Origin: Acidimicrobiales bacterium
GTDB taxonomy: Bacteria; Actinomycetota; Acidimicrobiia; Acidimicrobiales; JADJXE01
NCBI GenBank assembly: GCA_016716005.1
Contig: JADJXE010000001.1
Location: 1,129,001-1,193,000 of the forward strand
Length of the DNA: 64,000 bases
Direction of reading: 5' to 3'
Below the pieces are notes generated by a model. It did not search any database, was not told the DNA's origin, and was given only the letters and a program-made list of their open reading frames with translations. This document shows positions 43,098 to 51,603 of this stretch, in pieces (the first letter of the stretch is position 1; each line of letters starts with the position of its first letter). The translations under genes and the position numbers were made by a program.

Positions 43098-44111
43098 ATG
43101 GGTGTCCGCCTCGAACCACACGACGAGTACATGCACGAGCTGGGCCCCGAGCCCAACTTCAACGAGAGCATGTACATCAACCTCTTCGACCCCGCCGCCC
43201 AGCTCGGCGGCTGGTTCCGGATGGGCAACCGGGCCAACGAGGGCACGGCGGAGATGACGGTGTGCCTCTACCTCCCCGACGGTCGTGTCGGCTTCATGTT
43301 CAAGCGGCCCGCCATCACCAGCAACGACGCCCTCGACGCCGGCGGCATGCGCTGGGAGGTCGTGCGGCCCTTCGAGGAGCTCACCGTCTCCTACCAGGGC
43401 AAGGTGGTCGTGCTCGACGACCCCAAGGCCATGGCCGATCCCAAGCGGGCGTTCACCGAGAACCCCTATGCCGAGTGCGAGGTGCGGCTCACCTTCACGG
43501 GCCAGGGCCGCGACTCCATGTTCGGCGGCGAGCCCGAGGAGCGCCACGAGGCCCCCGGCGAGGAGTTCGCCCGTGGCCACTACGAGCAGCTCGTGGCCGG
43601 GATTGGCGTCATCCGCGTGGGTGACGAGGAGTGGCAGGTCGACGGCTTCGGGCTGCGCGACCACTCCTGGGGCCCGCGGTACTGGCAGGCCCCCTGGTAC
43701 TACCGGTGGCTCACCGCGAACGCCGGGCCCGACTTCGGGTTCATGGCCAGCCGGGTCGCCCGCCGCGACGGACCCGGGACGCGAGGCGGGTTCGTGTGGG
43801 AGGACGGCCGGCTCCACCTGTGCGACGACGTCGAGGTCCGCACCACCTACGAGGGCGACGACAAGTACCACCAGAGCATCGTCGGCGTGCTGCGGTCGTC
43901 GCGTTCGGGCAAGGAGTGGCGCTTCACCGGCGACGTGCTCAACCTCATCCCGCTCCGCAACCGCCGCCAGGACCCCGAGGGCAACCAGCTCGTCACCCGG
44001 ATCAGCGAGGGCATGACCCGTTGGACCATCGACGACGAGCGGGTGGGCTACGGCCTCTCGGAGTACCTCGACCAGATCCTCGACGGCGAGCCGGTGGGCC
44101 TGGCCGAGTAG
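43098..44111 (+). CDS. DUF7064/AttH-like lipocalin-fold protein
   Basis: 337 residues without signal peptide. Strand-rich with conserved WQVDGFGLRDHSWGPR YW-type and AEMTVCLYLPDGRVGFMFKRP segments, like the carotenoid-hydratase/AttH superfamily (two lipocalin-like barrels) common beside steroid and lipid genes in actinobacteria. ATG at 43098, seven bases after TACAGT, giving a leaderless mRNA. The function is not known; binding or modifying a hydrophobic ligand is likely from the fold. Confidence 0.7.
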   Translation: MGVRLEPHDEYMHELGPEPNFNESMYINLFDPAAQLGGWFRMGNRANEGTAEMTVCLYLPDGRVGFMFKRPAITSNDALDAGGMRWEVVRPFEELTVSYQGKVVVLDDPKAMADPKRAFTENPYAECEVRLTFTGQGRDSMFGGEPEERHEAPGEEFARGHYEQLVAGIGVIRVGDEEWQVDGFGLRDHSWGPRYWQAPWYYRWLTANAGPDFGFMASRVARRDGPGTRGGFVWEDGRLHLCDDVEVRTTYEGDDKYHQSIVGVLRSSRSGKEWRFTGDVLNLIPLRNRRQDPEGNQLVTRISEGMTRWTIDDERVGYGLSEYLDQILDGEPVGLAE

Positions 44112-44120
44112 CCCCGACGC

Positions 44121-45113
44121 TCAGGCGGTGGAGGGCTCGGCGACGGCATCCCGCTCGCCCGGCCCGGCCGCCTCGTCGGCCCGAGCGACCGCCCGGAGCG
44201 CTCGACGCCGCTCCCACCACCCCCATCCCCAGAACGACAGCGCCACGCACAGCCAGCCGACGAGGATGTCGATCACGTAGTGCTCGGCGAAGTACACCAG
44301 CGTGAGCGCCATGGCCACGGGGAACGCCGCCATCAGGGCGTGGAGCCACCGAGAGTGCACCTTGGGCCAGAAGAAGACCACGACGAACAGCGCGAGGGCG
44401 GCGTGGAGGGACGGCATGGCCGCGGTGGGGTTCGCCCACTGCTGGCCGTGCAGCAGCGACCGGCTCACCGTGGACAGGCCGAGCTCGCCCCAGCCCCGCC
44501 CGGTGGGACGGGCCAGGGGCTCGAGGATGCGGTAGGGGTAGCGGGGGCTCGACGCCATCCACGGCGGCGCGGTCGGCACGATCACGTACAGCGCCACGCC
44601 CAGGGCGAGCACCGTCGCGAACCGGCGCATGAACCGCACCCACTCCGCCCGGTAGCGGATCCACAGGTAGACCGACGCGGCCACGGGCAGGAAGAAGTGG
44701 CTCATGTACACGAGCGAGCCGACGACGTCGTACCAGCGGACGTGCGCGGCGTCGTAGAAGCGCTCCTGCAACCACACGTTGGGGTCGATGCCGAGCAGCA
44801 GGGCGCGGTCGATGTTGCGGGGCGCCTCGACCTGCAGGGGGAAGCCGGCCACATCGGCCATCCCCCGGCTCAGGTCGTAGGCCAGCCACATGGCCGCGTA
44901 CAGCGCCAGGTCGCCGGCCATCACCAGCTGGCGCCGGAGCGGCCGCCCGACGTTGCCGACCACGAAGGCCGCCGCCACCCACCCGAGCACGGCCAGGCGG
45001 GCGACAGGCAGGCCGTTGCGCCAGAACGACCACACGAAGACGACCCCGAGCCCGCCGAGCAGCGCCCAACGCACGGGGCGCCACGGGTCGACCACCGGCC
45101 TGCCGCTCACCAC
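44121..45113 (-). CDS. PAP2-like membrane protein (Aur1/inositolphosphotransferase type)
   Basis: 330 residues with six to eight hydrophobic helices. PTAAMPSLHAALALFVV and AEHYVIDILVGW give the paired His and Asp of the PAP2 type found in Aur1-like phosphotransferases, here without the KxxxxxxRP motif of ordinary PAP2 enzymes. A role in making inositol- or mannose-phosphate lipids is possible. GTG GTG occurs at 45113 and 45110; TAGGGT lies five bases before the first, eight before the second, so either could start. It ends nine bases from the preceding gene's stop. Confidence 0.8.
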   Translation of the reverse strand: MVSGRPVVDPWRPVRWALLGGLGVVFVWSFWRNGLPVARLAVLGWVAAAFVVGNVGRPLRRQLVMAGDLALYAAMWLAYDLSRGMADVAGFPLQVEAPRNIDRALLLGIDPNVWLQERFYDAAHVRWYDVVGSLVYMSHFFLPVAASVYLWIRYRAEWVRFMRRFATVLALGVALYVIVPTAPPWMASSPRYPYRILEPLARPTGRGWGELGLSTVSRSLLHGQQWANPTAAMPSLHAALALFVVVFFWPKVHSRWLHALMAAFPVAMALTLVYFAEHYVIDILVGWLCVALSFWGWGWWERRRALRAVARADEAAGPGERDAVAEPSTA

Positions 45114-45150
45114 GGCGGACCCTACCGGCGGTTCAGGTGCGTCTGCGCCG

Positions 45151-46803
45151 CTACGACGACAGCCAGATGCCGGCCGGCCAGAACGACCCGCTGCCCGGCT
45201 GGGCCAGCGAGCCGTCGGGCAGCTCGTAGGTCTCGATGCCCTGCACCTGCTCGCCGTGCGGGATCGCCCACACGGTCCACGAGCCCCAGAGGTCGTAGCA
45301 CTGCTCGCCGAACTGCCGGTTGACGGCCTCGGCGGCGGCCTGGCGGGCCTCGGGATCCGGGTCCTCCCGGAGGATGTCCAGGTTCTCGTCGATGACCGGG
45401 TCGGTGATGCGACCGAAGTTCAGGGCCAGCTGGCCGACCGGCAGGGCGGTCTCCGAGTTCCACCACACCCGTTGCTGGTCGGGATCGGGGCCCCCGTGGC
45501 TGCGCCACGAGAACACCTGGAAGTTGCCGTTGAGGGCGGCCACGATGAACTGCCCCTGCTCCAGCTGGGCGATGGTGGTGTCGACGCCGATGTCGGCCCA
45601 CATCTGCTGCACCGCTTGGGCGATGAGCAGGTTCGTGGCGTCGTTGGTCGTGGTGTAATCGACGACGACCGGGCCGTTCGCGGCCTCGTAGGCCTCGATC
45701 GCCGCCCGGGCCGCCTCTGGGTCGAAGGCGGGGTAGCCGGAGTCCTCCAGGTAGCCGAGCTGATCGGGGGAGAACGGCCCGTTGGCCAGCTCGCCGACGC
45801 CTGCCCCGATCGACTCCCGGATCGAGGCGTTGTCGATGGCGGCACCGAGGGCGCAGCGCACGCTCGCGTCGTCGAGGGGCGGCTGGGTGACGTTCAGCAG
45901 CAGGTAGCTCGTCTCGGCGTACCTCGTCTGCTCCACGAAGGGCGTGTCGCCGGACTCGCGGAGATCGGCGATGGTCTCGCCGTTCGTGGTGTGGAACATG
46001 TCGATGTCGCCGCCGGCCAGGGCGCGGGCACGGGTGAGGGCATCGGGGATGATCCGGTACTCGATGGCGTCGAGGTAGGGCAGGCCCTCCCGCCAGTAGC
46101 CCGGGTTGCGCGTGGCACGGAAGTACTGGCCGACGCGGTAGTCCTCGTACACGAAGGGCCCCGTGCCGACCGGCTTCGTCTCGAGGGTGGGGTCGGCGTC
46201 GGTCGCGGCCAGCCAGGTGGGCGAGGCCACGTAGCCACCCAGGTAGTAGTCGAAGGTGACCCACGGGCGCTTCAGGGTGACGACCACCGTCATGGGGTCG
46301 TCGGACGACACGGCCACGTCCTGCACGTCGAGCAGACCCTTGCCGGTGAGGAAGCTGTTCCGGTAGCGCTGGAGGTTCTCGACCACCGCGGCCCCGTCGA
46401 GGGGCGTGCCGTCGTGGAACTGCACGCCCTCGCGCACCGTGATCGTCCAGACCGTGAAGTCGTCGTTCGGCGTCGCCGACTCGGCGAGCATCGGGTGCAT
46501 CTTCCCGTCCTCGCCCAGCGCCAGGAGGGGGTCGTAGACGGCTCGCATCACCACGGTGCACGACACCGCGCACGTCGACTCGGCGGGCGTCCAGGGCGTG
46601 GCCGTGTCGGCCTCGATCCCCACCACGATGCTGCCCCCCTGCCGGGGTTCGAGCTCGGTGACGGTGGTCTCCTCGCCCCCCGCGGTGGTGGGGGGAGCGG
46701 CATCGTCGTCGTCGCCACCGCACGCCGCGGCCACCAGGCCGAGCGCGAGCAGGACCGGTACCACGCGCCGCGCCCAGTGACGCCCCCGCCGGTGATCGCG
46801 CAT
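45151..46803 (-). CDS. ABC transporter substrate-binding lipoprotein (family 5)
   Basis: 550-residue extracellular peptide/nickel-type binding protein. Lipoprotein signal with lipobox VAAAC near residue 28, an acidic Asp-rich linker (GGDDDD), then the SBP family-5 fold: GGSIVVGIEADTATPWTP, FTVWTITVREGVQFHDGTPL, VGTGPFVYEDYRVGQYF and LNFGRITDPVIDENLD. The usual permease and ATPase genes are missing nearby, so it must use unlinked partners. ATG at 46803 with a GGGGGAGAGC ribosome site. The ligand is probably a peptide or other small solute. Confidence 0.9.
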   Translation of the reverse strand: MRDHRRGRHWARRVVPVLLALGLVAAACGGDDDDAAPPTTAGGEETTVTELEPRQGGSIVVGIEADTATPWTPAESTCAVSCTVVMRAVYDPLLALGEDGKMHPMLAESATPNDDFTVWTITVREGVQFHDGTPLDGAAVVENLQRYRNSFLTGKGLLDVQDVAVSSDDPMTVVVTLKRPWVTFDYYLGGYVASPTWLAATDADPTLETKPVGTGPFVYEDYRVGQYFRATRNPGYWREGLPYLDAIEYRIIPDALTRARALAGGDIDMFHTTNGETIADLRESGDTPFVEQTRYAETSYLLLNVTQPPLDDASVRCALGAAIDNASIRESIGAGVGELANGPFSPDQLGYLEDSGYPAFDPEAARAAIEAYEAANGPVVVDYTTTNDATNLLIAQAVQQMWADIGVDTTIAQLEQGQFIVAALNGNFQVFSWRSHGGPDPDQQRVWWNSETALPVGQLALNFGRITDPVIDENLDILREDPDPEARQAAAEAVNRQFGEQCYDLWGSWTVWAIPHGEQVQGIETYELPDGSLAQPGSGSFWPAGIWLSS

Positions 46804-46958
46804 GCTCTCCCCCTCGCCCGGGGCCCGGTGCCGCCGCCTGGCGGCACGTCGCCCGTGACCCCCGTCGCGGGCGCCGGCGGCACCCCCCGGCCTGCGCGCA
46901 CGCTAGCGCCGCGGGCGGCGCGGCGCTGCGTCGGCCGGGCCCGCCGGCGGGTCCTTCG

Positions 46959-46991
46959 GCCCGTGACCATCGAGGATCACGGGCGTACGGT
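46959..46991 (+). promoter_or_regulatory. Inverted repeat GCCCGTGA/TCACGGGC with TACGGT box
   Basis: Perfect 8-bp arms (46959-46966 and 46977-46984), ten bases apart, end one base before TACGGT (46986-46991), which lies six bases before the ATG of the exporter ATPase. This is a good place for an operator that would control the exporter operon. Confidence 0.6.
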
Positions 46992-46997
46992 CGAGCC

Positions 46998-47756
46998 ATG
47001 AGCGGGCCGCCCGAGGCGATGGTCGTCTGCCGGGGTGTGACCAAGCGCTACGAGGGCGCCGAGGACGGCACCCTCGCCCTGGCCGGGGTCGACCTGACGG
47101 TGGCGCCCGGAGAGCTGGTCGCGATCATGGGCCCGAGCGGGTGCGGCAAGTCGACCCTGCTCCACCTGATCGGCGGCCTCGACACCCCGACGGCAGGCGA
47201 GGTGGAGGTGACCGGCCAGCGCATGGACCGCCTCTCCGAGGCCAGGCGGGCGGTGCTGCGGCGCCGCTCGGTGGGCTACGTGTTCCAGTTCTTCAACCTG
47301 GTCGCGAACCTGACGGTCGCCGACAACATCGAGCTGCCGATGCTGCTGGTGGGCGCAGCGCCGGCCGAGGCGCGGGAACGGCGCGCCGCCCTGCTCGAGC
47401 GCCTCGGCCTGGGCGATCAGCACCGCAAGGTGCCGAGCCAGCTCTCCGGCGGCCAGCAGCAGCGGGTCGCCCTGGCCCGTGCCCTCGCCAACCACCCTCC
47501 CCTGCTCCTCGCCGACGAGCCCACCGGCAACCTCGACACCGCCTCGGCCCGCGACGTGCTGGCCCTGCTCCGCGACGAGCACGCCGGCGGCCAGACGATC
47601 GTGCTGGTGACCCACGACGAGCGGGTGGCGGCCGCCGCCGACCGGGTGCTCGCCATGGAGGACGGCCGCATCGAGCGCGAGCTGCGGCCGGCGGCCGGCG
47701 ACGACCTGGGGCGGGCGCTGGCCGGGCTGCTCACCCCGGCCCCACCGGGAGGTTGA
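46998..47756 (+). CDS. ABC transporter ATP-binding protein (MacB/LolD-like)
   Basis: 252-residue ATPase. Walker A GPSGCGKSTLL near residue 45, Q-loop VFQFFNLVANLTVADNI, signature LSGGQQQRVALARAL near 150, Walker B LLLADEPTGNLD, H-loop VTHDERVA. Best fit is the MacB/LolD/FtsE group that powers FtsX-type permeases. ATG at 46998, six bases after TACGGT, giving a leaderless mRNA. Three bases separate it from the permease gene. The cargo (lipid, peptide or drug) is unknown. Confidence 0.93.
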   Translation: MSGPPEAMVVCRGVTKRYEGAEDGTLALAGVDLTVAPGELVAIMGPSGCGKSTLLHLIGGLDTPTAGEVEVTGQRMDRLSEARRAVLRRRSVGYVFQFFNLVANLTVADNIELPMLLVGAAPAEARERRAALLERLGLGDQHRKVPSQLSGGQQQRVALARALANHPPLLLADEPTGNLDTASARDVLALLRDEHAGGQTIVLVTHDERVAAAADRVLAMEDGRIERELRPAAGDDLGRALAGLLTPAPPGG

Positions 47757-47759
47757 GCG

Positions 47760-50060
47760 GTGCGGTCCCTGTGGCGCCTGGCCCGGCGCGACGTGGCCGG
47801 CCGTCCCCTCGCCAGCGTGCTGTTCGTGCTGGTGGTGGCCGTGGCCGCCACCGCCGTGGTGGCCGGCCTGGGTCAGCAGCGCGGTGCCGAGGCCCAGTGG
47901 GACGGCGCCGTCGCCCGGGCCAACGGCGCCGACGTCTCGTGGTTCCTGCGGGCCGGGGCGCCGCTCGACGACGTGGCCGCCGACCCGGCCGTGGCCGAGG
48001 CCGGCGAGCCGATCGCGATCACCACCGGCCTGCTCGTGATCCCCGGCTCCGACCCCCTCGAGCTCGACGTTCGCGCCGCCGGCGGCGAGCCGCCGGAGGT
48101 CGCGACGCCACTGCTCGCCTCGGGTCGCTGGCTCGCCGGCGGCGCCACCGACGAAGCGGTGCTCGACCGGGCCACCGCGCTCGACCTGGGGATCGGCGAC
48201 GGCGACGTCGTCCTGGTCGACGGACCCGCCGGCGGGAGCCTCGACCTCACGGTGGTGGGCACCGCCGTCGACCTGCTCGACTGCTTCTACCCCCAGTGCG
48301 GTTCGTCGACGATGTGGGTCGCGCCTGCCGATCTGGCGACGTTGGACCCCGGCGGTGAGCGGACCGCCACGCTGCTGAACCTCCGGCTCGTCGACCCGTC
48401 CCAGGTGGGCGCCTACGAGGCCGCCACCCAGGCCAGGCTCGGCGACGACGTGCTGAACGTGCTCGACCGCTTCGACACCCGCGACGACGCCCTCACCACC
48501 AACGCGTTCTTCGCCGCGTTCCTCGCCGTCGCCGGCACCTTCCTCCTGATCGCCGCCGGCCTGGTGGTGGCCACGTCGGTGAGCAGCCGCGTGCTGGCCC
48601 GCACCCGCGAGCTGGGCATGCTGAAGGCGGTCGGGTTCACACCCCGCGCGCTCGCCGGCCTAGTGCTGGGCGAGCACCTGGCCATGGCGCTCGTCGGCGT
48701 GCTCCTCGGCTTCACGGCCGGTGGGCTGCTCGCCCCCCGGTTGCAGCTCCGGATCGCCACCGTGCTCGGCGGGGGCGATCCCTCGTTCCCCCTCGACACG
48801 CTGGTGACGACCCTGGTCCTGGTGCTCGCTCTGGTGGTCGCGGCCACGCTCGTCCCGGCGATCCGGGCCGGGCGGATCCCCGCAGCCCAGGCCATCGTGC
48901 GGGGCACCGCCCCCCGGCGGGCGGGGGCGTCTCGCCTCGCCGCCCTCGCCGGCCGCCTCCGGCTCGGCCCGTCGGTGGCGATGGGGGTGAAGGACACGCT
49001 GGCTCGCCCGCTGCGCACCACGCTCACCGTGGCCGCCCTCGCCGTCACGGTGATCTCGCTCGTGTTCACCGTCGGCCTCGAGCGCACCGCCGACGCCTTC
49101 GCGGCCGACCCGGCGCTGCTGGGCGACCCCGTCGACATCGAGGTGGCGCCCGAGCAGGTCACGGCCGAGGAGGTCTCCGCCGCGCTCGACGACGTGCCGG
49201 GCGTGGCCACCTGGTTCACCGCGACCTCACGCCGGAGCTCGCTGGGTGACCAGACCTTCCAGGCCCGCGCCCTCGCCGGTGATCTGGCCGGTTCCGGCTT
49301 CGTGATCGGCGACGGCCGGATGATCGCCGCTCCCGACGAGGCGATCGTGGGCTACGGCCTGCTCGAGCGGCTCGGCCTCGAGGTGGGCGATCCCCTGCCC
49401 CTCGAGGTCGGTGGCACCACCCTCGATCTGACCGTGGTCGGCTGGTACGCCGAGACCGAGGACAGCGGCGAGATCGCCCAGATCACCCTCGACGCGCTGC
49501 GGCTGGCCGAGCCGGGCGCCGCCCCCGGCGGGGTGCTCGTCCGGGTCGAGGACGGCGTTGACCCGGTGACGGTGGCTGACGCCCTCACCGACCGGTTCGG
49601 CGATCGGGTCCGCGTCGAGGTGCAGGAGACCGACCTGGGCGACCTCGACGCCTTCCGGGCGACGGTCGCGCTCCTCAGCCTGCTGGTGGGCGCCGTCGGT
49701 CTGGTGAACCTGGTGTCCGTCACCCTGCTCGGCCTCCGGGAGCGCACCCGGGAGCTGGGCGTGCTCAAGACGGTGGGGTTCACCCCGGGCCAGCTGCTCG
49801 TGGGCGTGGCCGTCGGGGCAGGCCTGCTCGCCCTCCTCGCTGCGCTGGTGGGCATCCCGGTCGGCACGGCGCTGTCCGGCTCGCTGCTCGACACCGTGAG
49901 CGAGGACGTGGGCCAGGGACCGGGCTTCGCGCCGGGACCCAGCCCGCTCTCGCTGCTGGCGGTGGCGGTGGGCCTGATCGGCGTCAGCGCCGTGCTCGGC
50001 GTGCTGGCCGCCCGTCGGAGCGTGAGCGTCGACGTGGCCGAGGTGCTGCGCTCGGAGTGA
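47760..50060 (+). CDS. FtsX-like ABC permease
   Basis: 766 residues with two FtsX-type domains: an N-terminal helix, periplasmic domain, then helices around RVLARTRELGMLKAVGFTPR (near 280-390) and a second set ending RERTRELGVLKTVGFTPGQ (near 660). The repeated RTRELG-x-LK-x-VGFTP motif is a good marker for the ATPase-coupling helices of this permease type. GTG at 47760 with GGAGG upstream and only three bases after the ATPase stop. It probably exports or remodels an envelope component. Confidence 0.9.
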   Translation: MRSLWRLARRDVAGRPLASVLFVLVVAVAATAVVAGLGQQRGAEAQWDGAVARANGADVSWFLRAGAPLDDVAADPAVAEAGEPIAITTGLLVIPGSDPLELDVRAAGGEPPEVATPLLASGRWLAGGATDEAVLDRATALDLGIGDGDVVLVDGPAGGSLDLTVVGTAVDLLDCFYPQCGSSTMWVAPADLATLDPGGERTATLLNLRLVDPSQVGAYEAATQARLGDDVLNVLDRFDTRDDALTTNAFFAAFLAVAGTFLLIAAGLVVATSVSSRVLARTRELGMLKAVGFTPRALAGLVLGEHLAMALVGVLLGFTAGGLLAPRLQLRIATVLGGGDPSFPLDTLVTTLVLVLALVVAATLVPAIRAGRIPAAQAIVRGTAPRRAGASRLAALAGRLRLGPSVAMGVKDTLARPLRTTLTVAALAVTVISLVFTVGLERTADAFAADPALLGDPVDIEVAPEQVTAEEVSAALDDVPGVATWFTATSRRSSLGDQTFQARALAGDLAGSGFVIGDGRMIAAPDEAIVGYGLLERLGLEVGDPLPLEVGGTTLDLTVVGWYAETEDSGEIAQITLDALRLAEPGAAPGGVLVRVEDGVDPVTVADALTDRFGDRVRVEVQETDLGDLDAFRATVALLSLLVGAVGLVNLVSVTLLGLRERTRELGVLKTVGFTPGQLLVGVAVGAGLLALLAALVGIPVGTALSGSLLDTVSEDVGQGPGFAPGPSPLSLLAVAVGLIGVSAVLGVLAARRSVSVDVAEVLRSE

Positions 50061-50160
50061 GCGATCAGGCGCCGGCACCGCGGGGATCCCGGCCCGGCCG
50101 GGGAGCCTGGTGCGCCCGTGGTCGCCCAGCGACCATCTGCGCACCGAGCCCGGCCAGGAC

Positions 50161-50198
50161 GCGACCGGGGCCCGGTCACGACGGCGACCGGGGCCCGG
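50161..50198. repeat. Direct repeat between convergent genes
   Basis: GCGACCGGGGCCCGG occurs at 50161-50175 and 50184-50198. GGGCCC palindromes inside both copies may form alternative hairpins. It lies in the 154-base gap between the permease stop and the RTX gene stop and could act as a two-way terminator; no T-run was seen. Confidence 0.55.
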
Positions 50199-50214
50199 GA
50201 CCGCATTCCTGGTC

Positions 50215-51489
50215 TCAGGGGGCCGGGATGAAGTTCTCCACGAACCCGTCGGTCATGTCCAGGGTGGACTCCCAGTTCACGAACGTGTCGTAGCCGCCAC
50301 CGCCCCAGAACACGTCCGGGATGCCGACGTTCCCGACGAAGGTGTCATCGCCGTTCTCGCCGTAGAAGGTGTCGCCGGCGGTGGCCCCGCCGCCGACCAT
50401 CGTGTCGTTGCCCTCACCGCCCCAGCCGGTGTCGTTGCCGGTGCCGCCGTTCATGGCGTCGTCGCCGTCGCCGCCGACGAGGTTGTCGTTGCCCGACCCG
50501 CCGTTCAGCGTGTCGTTGCCGGCATCGCCGTAGAGGTTGTCGCTGCCCGACCCGCCGTTGAGGGTGTCGTTGCCGTCACCGCCGGTGGCCTGGTCGTTGC
50601 CGGCGGCACCGTCGATCACGTCGTCGCCAGGCCCGCCGAGCAGGACGTCGTTGCCGCCCTGGCCGTTCAGGTCGTCGTTGCCGTCACCGCCGTCGAGGTA
50701 GTCGTCGCCGGGGATGAACACACCCACCAGCAGATCGCCCTCGAGGTCGTCGTTGTCGGGGCCGCCGAAGACCTTGTCGTTGCCGACCCCGCCGAGGATG
50801 GTGTCGTTCCCGTCCTGCCCGAGGATCGTGTCGTTGCCCCCGAGCCCCAGGATCACGTCGTTCCCGCCCTGGCCGAAGATCGTGTCGCTGCTGAAGAGGC
50901 CACCGGTGATGGCCTGACCGCAGTTCTGCCCGTTGACGGTGCCCGACCCGAAGATCACGAGGCTGCACCCGCCCCCGGGCGCCGGCGGCGTGGGCGGCAC
51001 GAGGGCCACGGGAGGCGGTGGGTAGGGCGGCGGCGTGGGCGGCACGTCGTTCACGAAGGGCGGCAGGGACGTCGGCCCGAGCAGGGCCGGTCCGCCGTCA
51101 CCGCCGAAGGGCCCCGAGACCACGGCCACGACGGGCGCCGATCGCTGGCCGTCGCCAGTGACGGCGACGATCTCGTAGACGTGCTTCAGGCCCTCGGGTG
51201 GATCCACGTCGAGGTAGCTGGTGCCCTGGACGGTGGCGATGAGCACGCCGTCGCGGAACACGTCGTAGGCGACCACGTCGTCGGACGGGCTCGGGTCCCA
51301 GCGCACGAGCACGTCCGAGCCCAGGAGCACCGCGCTGGCCCCTGAGGGCGGTGCAGGTGCCTCCGCCCTGGCCACCGCGGTGGGGCCGGAGGTCGCGGTC
51401 GCCACGGCCGGCAGCCCGATCAGCACCACCGGGCCAGCGGCCAACCCCAGGACAGTCGTCCGCACCAAGACGCTGCGTCGGTTGAGCAT
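50215..51489 (-). CDS. Secreted RTX-repeat calcium-binding protein with fibronectin-III-like domain
   Basis: 424 residues. Signal peptide to about residue 33, a fibronectin type III-like domain (VLVRWDPSPSDDVVAYDVFR, about 55-130), a Pro-rich linker, then about 20 RTX nonapeptides (GGxGNDxLx) from residue 205 to 400, folding into a beta-roll on calcium outside the cell, and a C-terminal cap (GGGGYDTFVNWESTLDM). No catalytic domain is visible, so it is likely structural or adhesive. ATG at 51489 with GGGGAGG upstream. A broken relative lies at 54438. Confidence 0.88.
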   Translation of the reverse strand: MLNRRSVLVRTTVLGLAAGPVVLIGLPAVATATSGPTAVARAEAPAPPSGASAVLLGSDVLVRWDPSPSDDVVAYDVFRDGVLIATVQGTSYLDVDPPEGLKHVYEIVAVTGDGQRSAPVVAVVSGPFGGDGGPALLGPTSLPPFVNDVPPTPPPYPPPPVALVPPTPPAPGGGCSLVIFGSGTVNGQNCGQAITGGLFSSDTIFGQGGNDVILGLGGNDTILGQDGNDTILGGVGNDKVFGGPDNDDLEGDLLVGVFIPGDDYLDGGDGNDDLNGQGGNDVLLGGPGDDVIDGAAGNDQATGGDGNDTLNGGSGSDNLYGDAGNDTLNGGSGNDNLVGGDGDDAMNGGTGNDTGWGGEGNDTMVGGGATAGDTFYGENGDDTFVGNVGIPDVFWGGGGYDTFVNWESTLDMTDGFVENFIPAP

Positions 51490-51603
51490 GCTGCCTCCCC
51501 GGTTGCTGGGTGGGTCGGGCTCGCCACTGGCTCGACGCCTCCCCCGTCGCCCGCCACGCGGCCGAAGCCGGCACCGTAGCAGCGCGACTGTCGGGATCGT
51601 CCG

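Noticed and set aside
50215..51489. The repeated GTCGTTGCC-type DNA was first taken for a CRISPR-like or tandem-repeat array
   Set aside because: The repeats are the codons of RTX nonapeptides in an open frame, vary in sequence and have no spacers.
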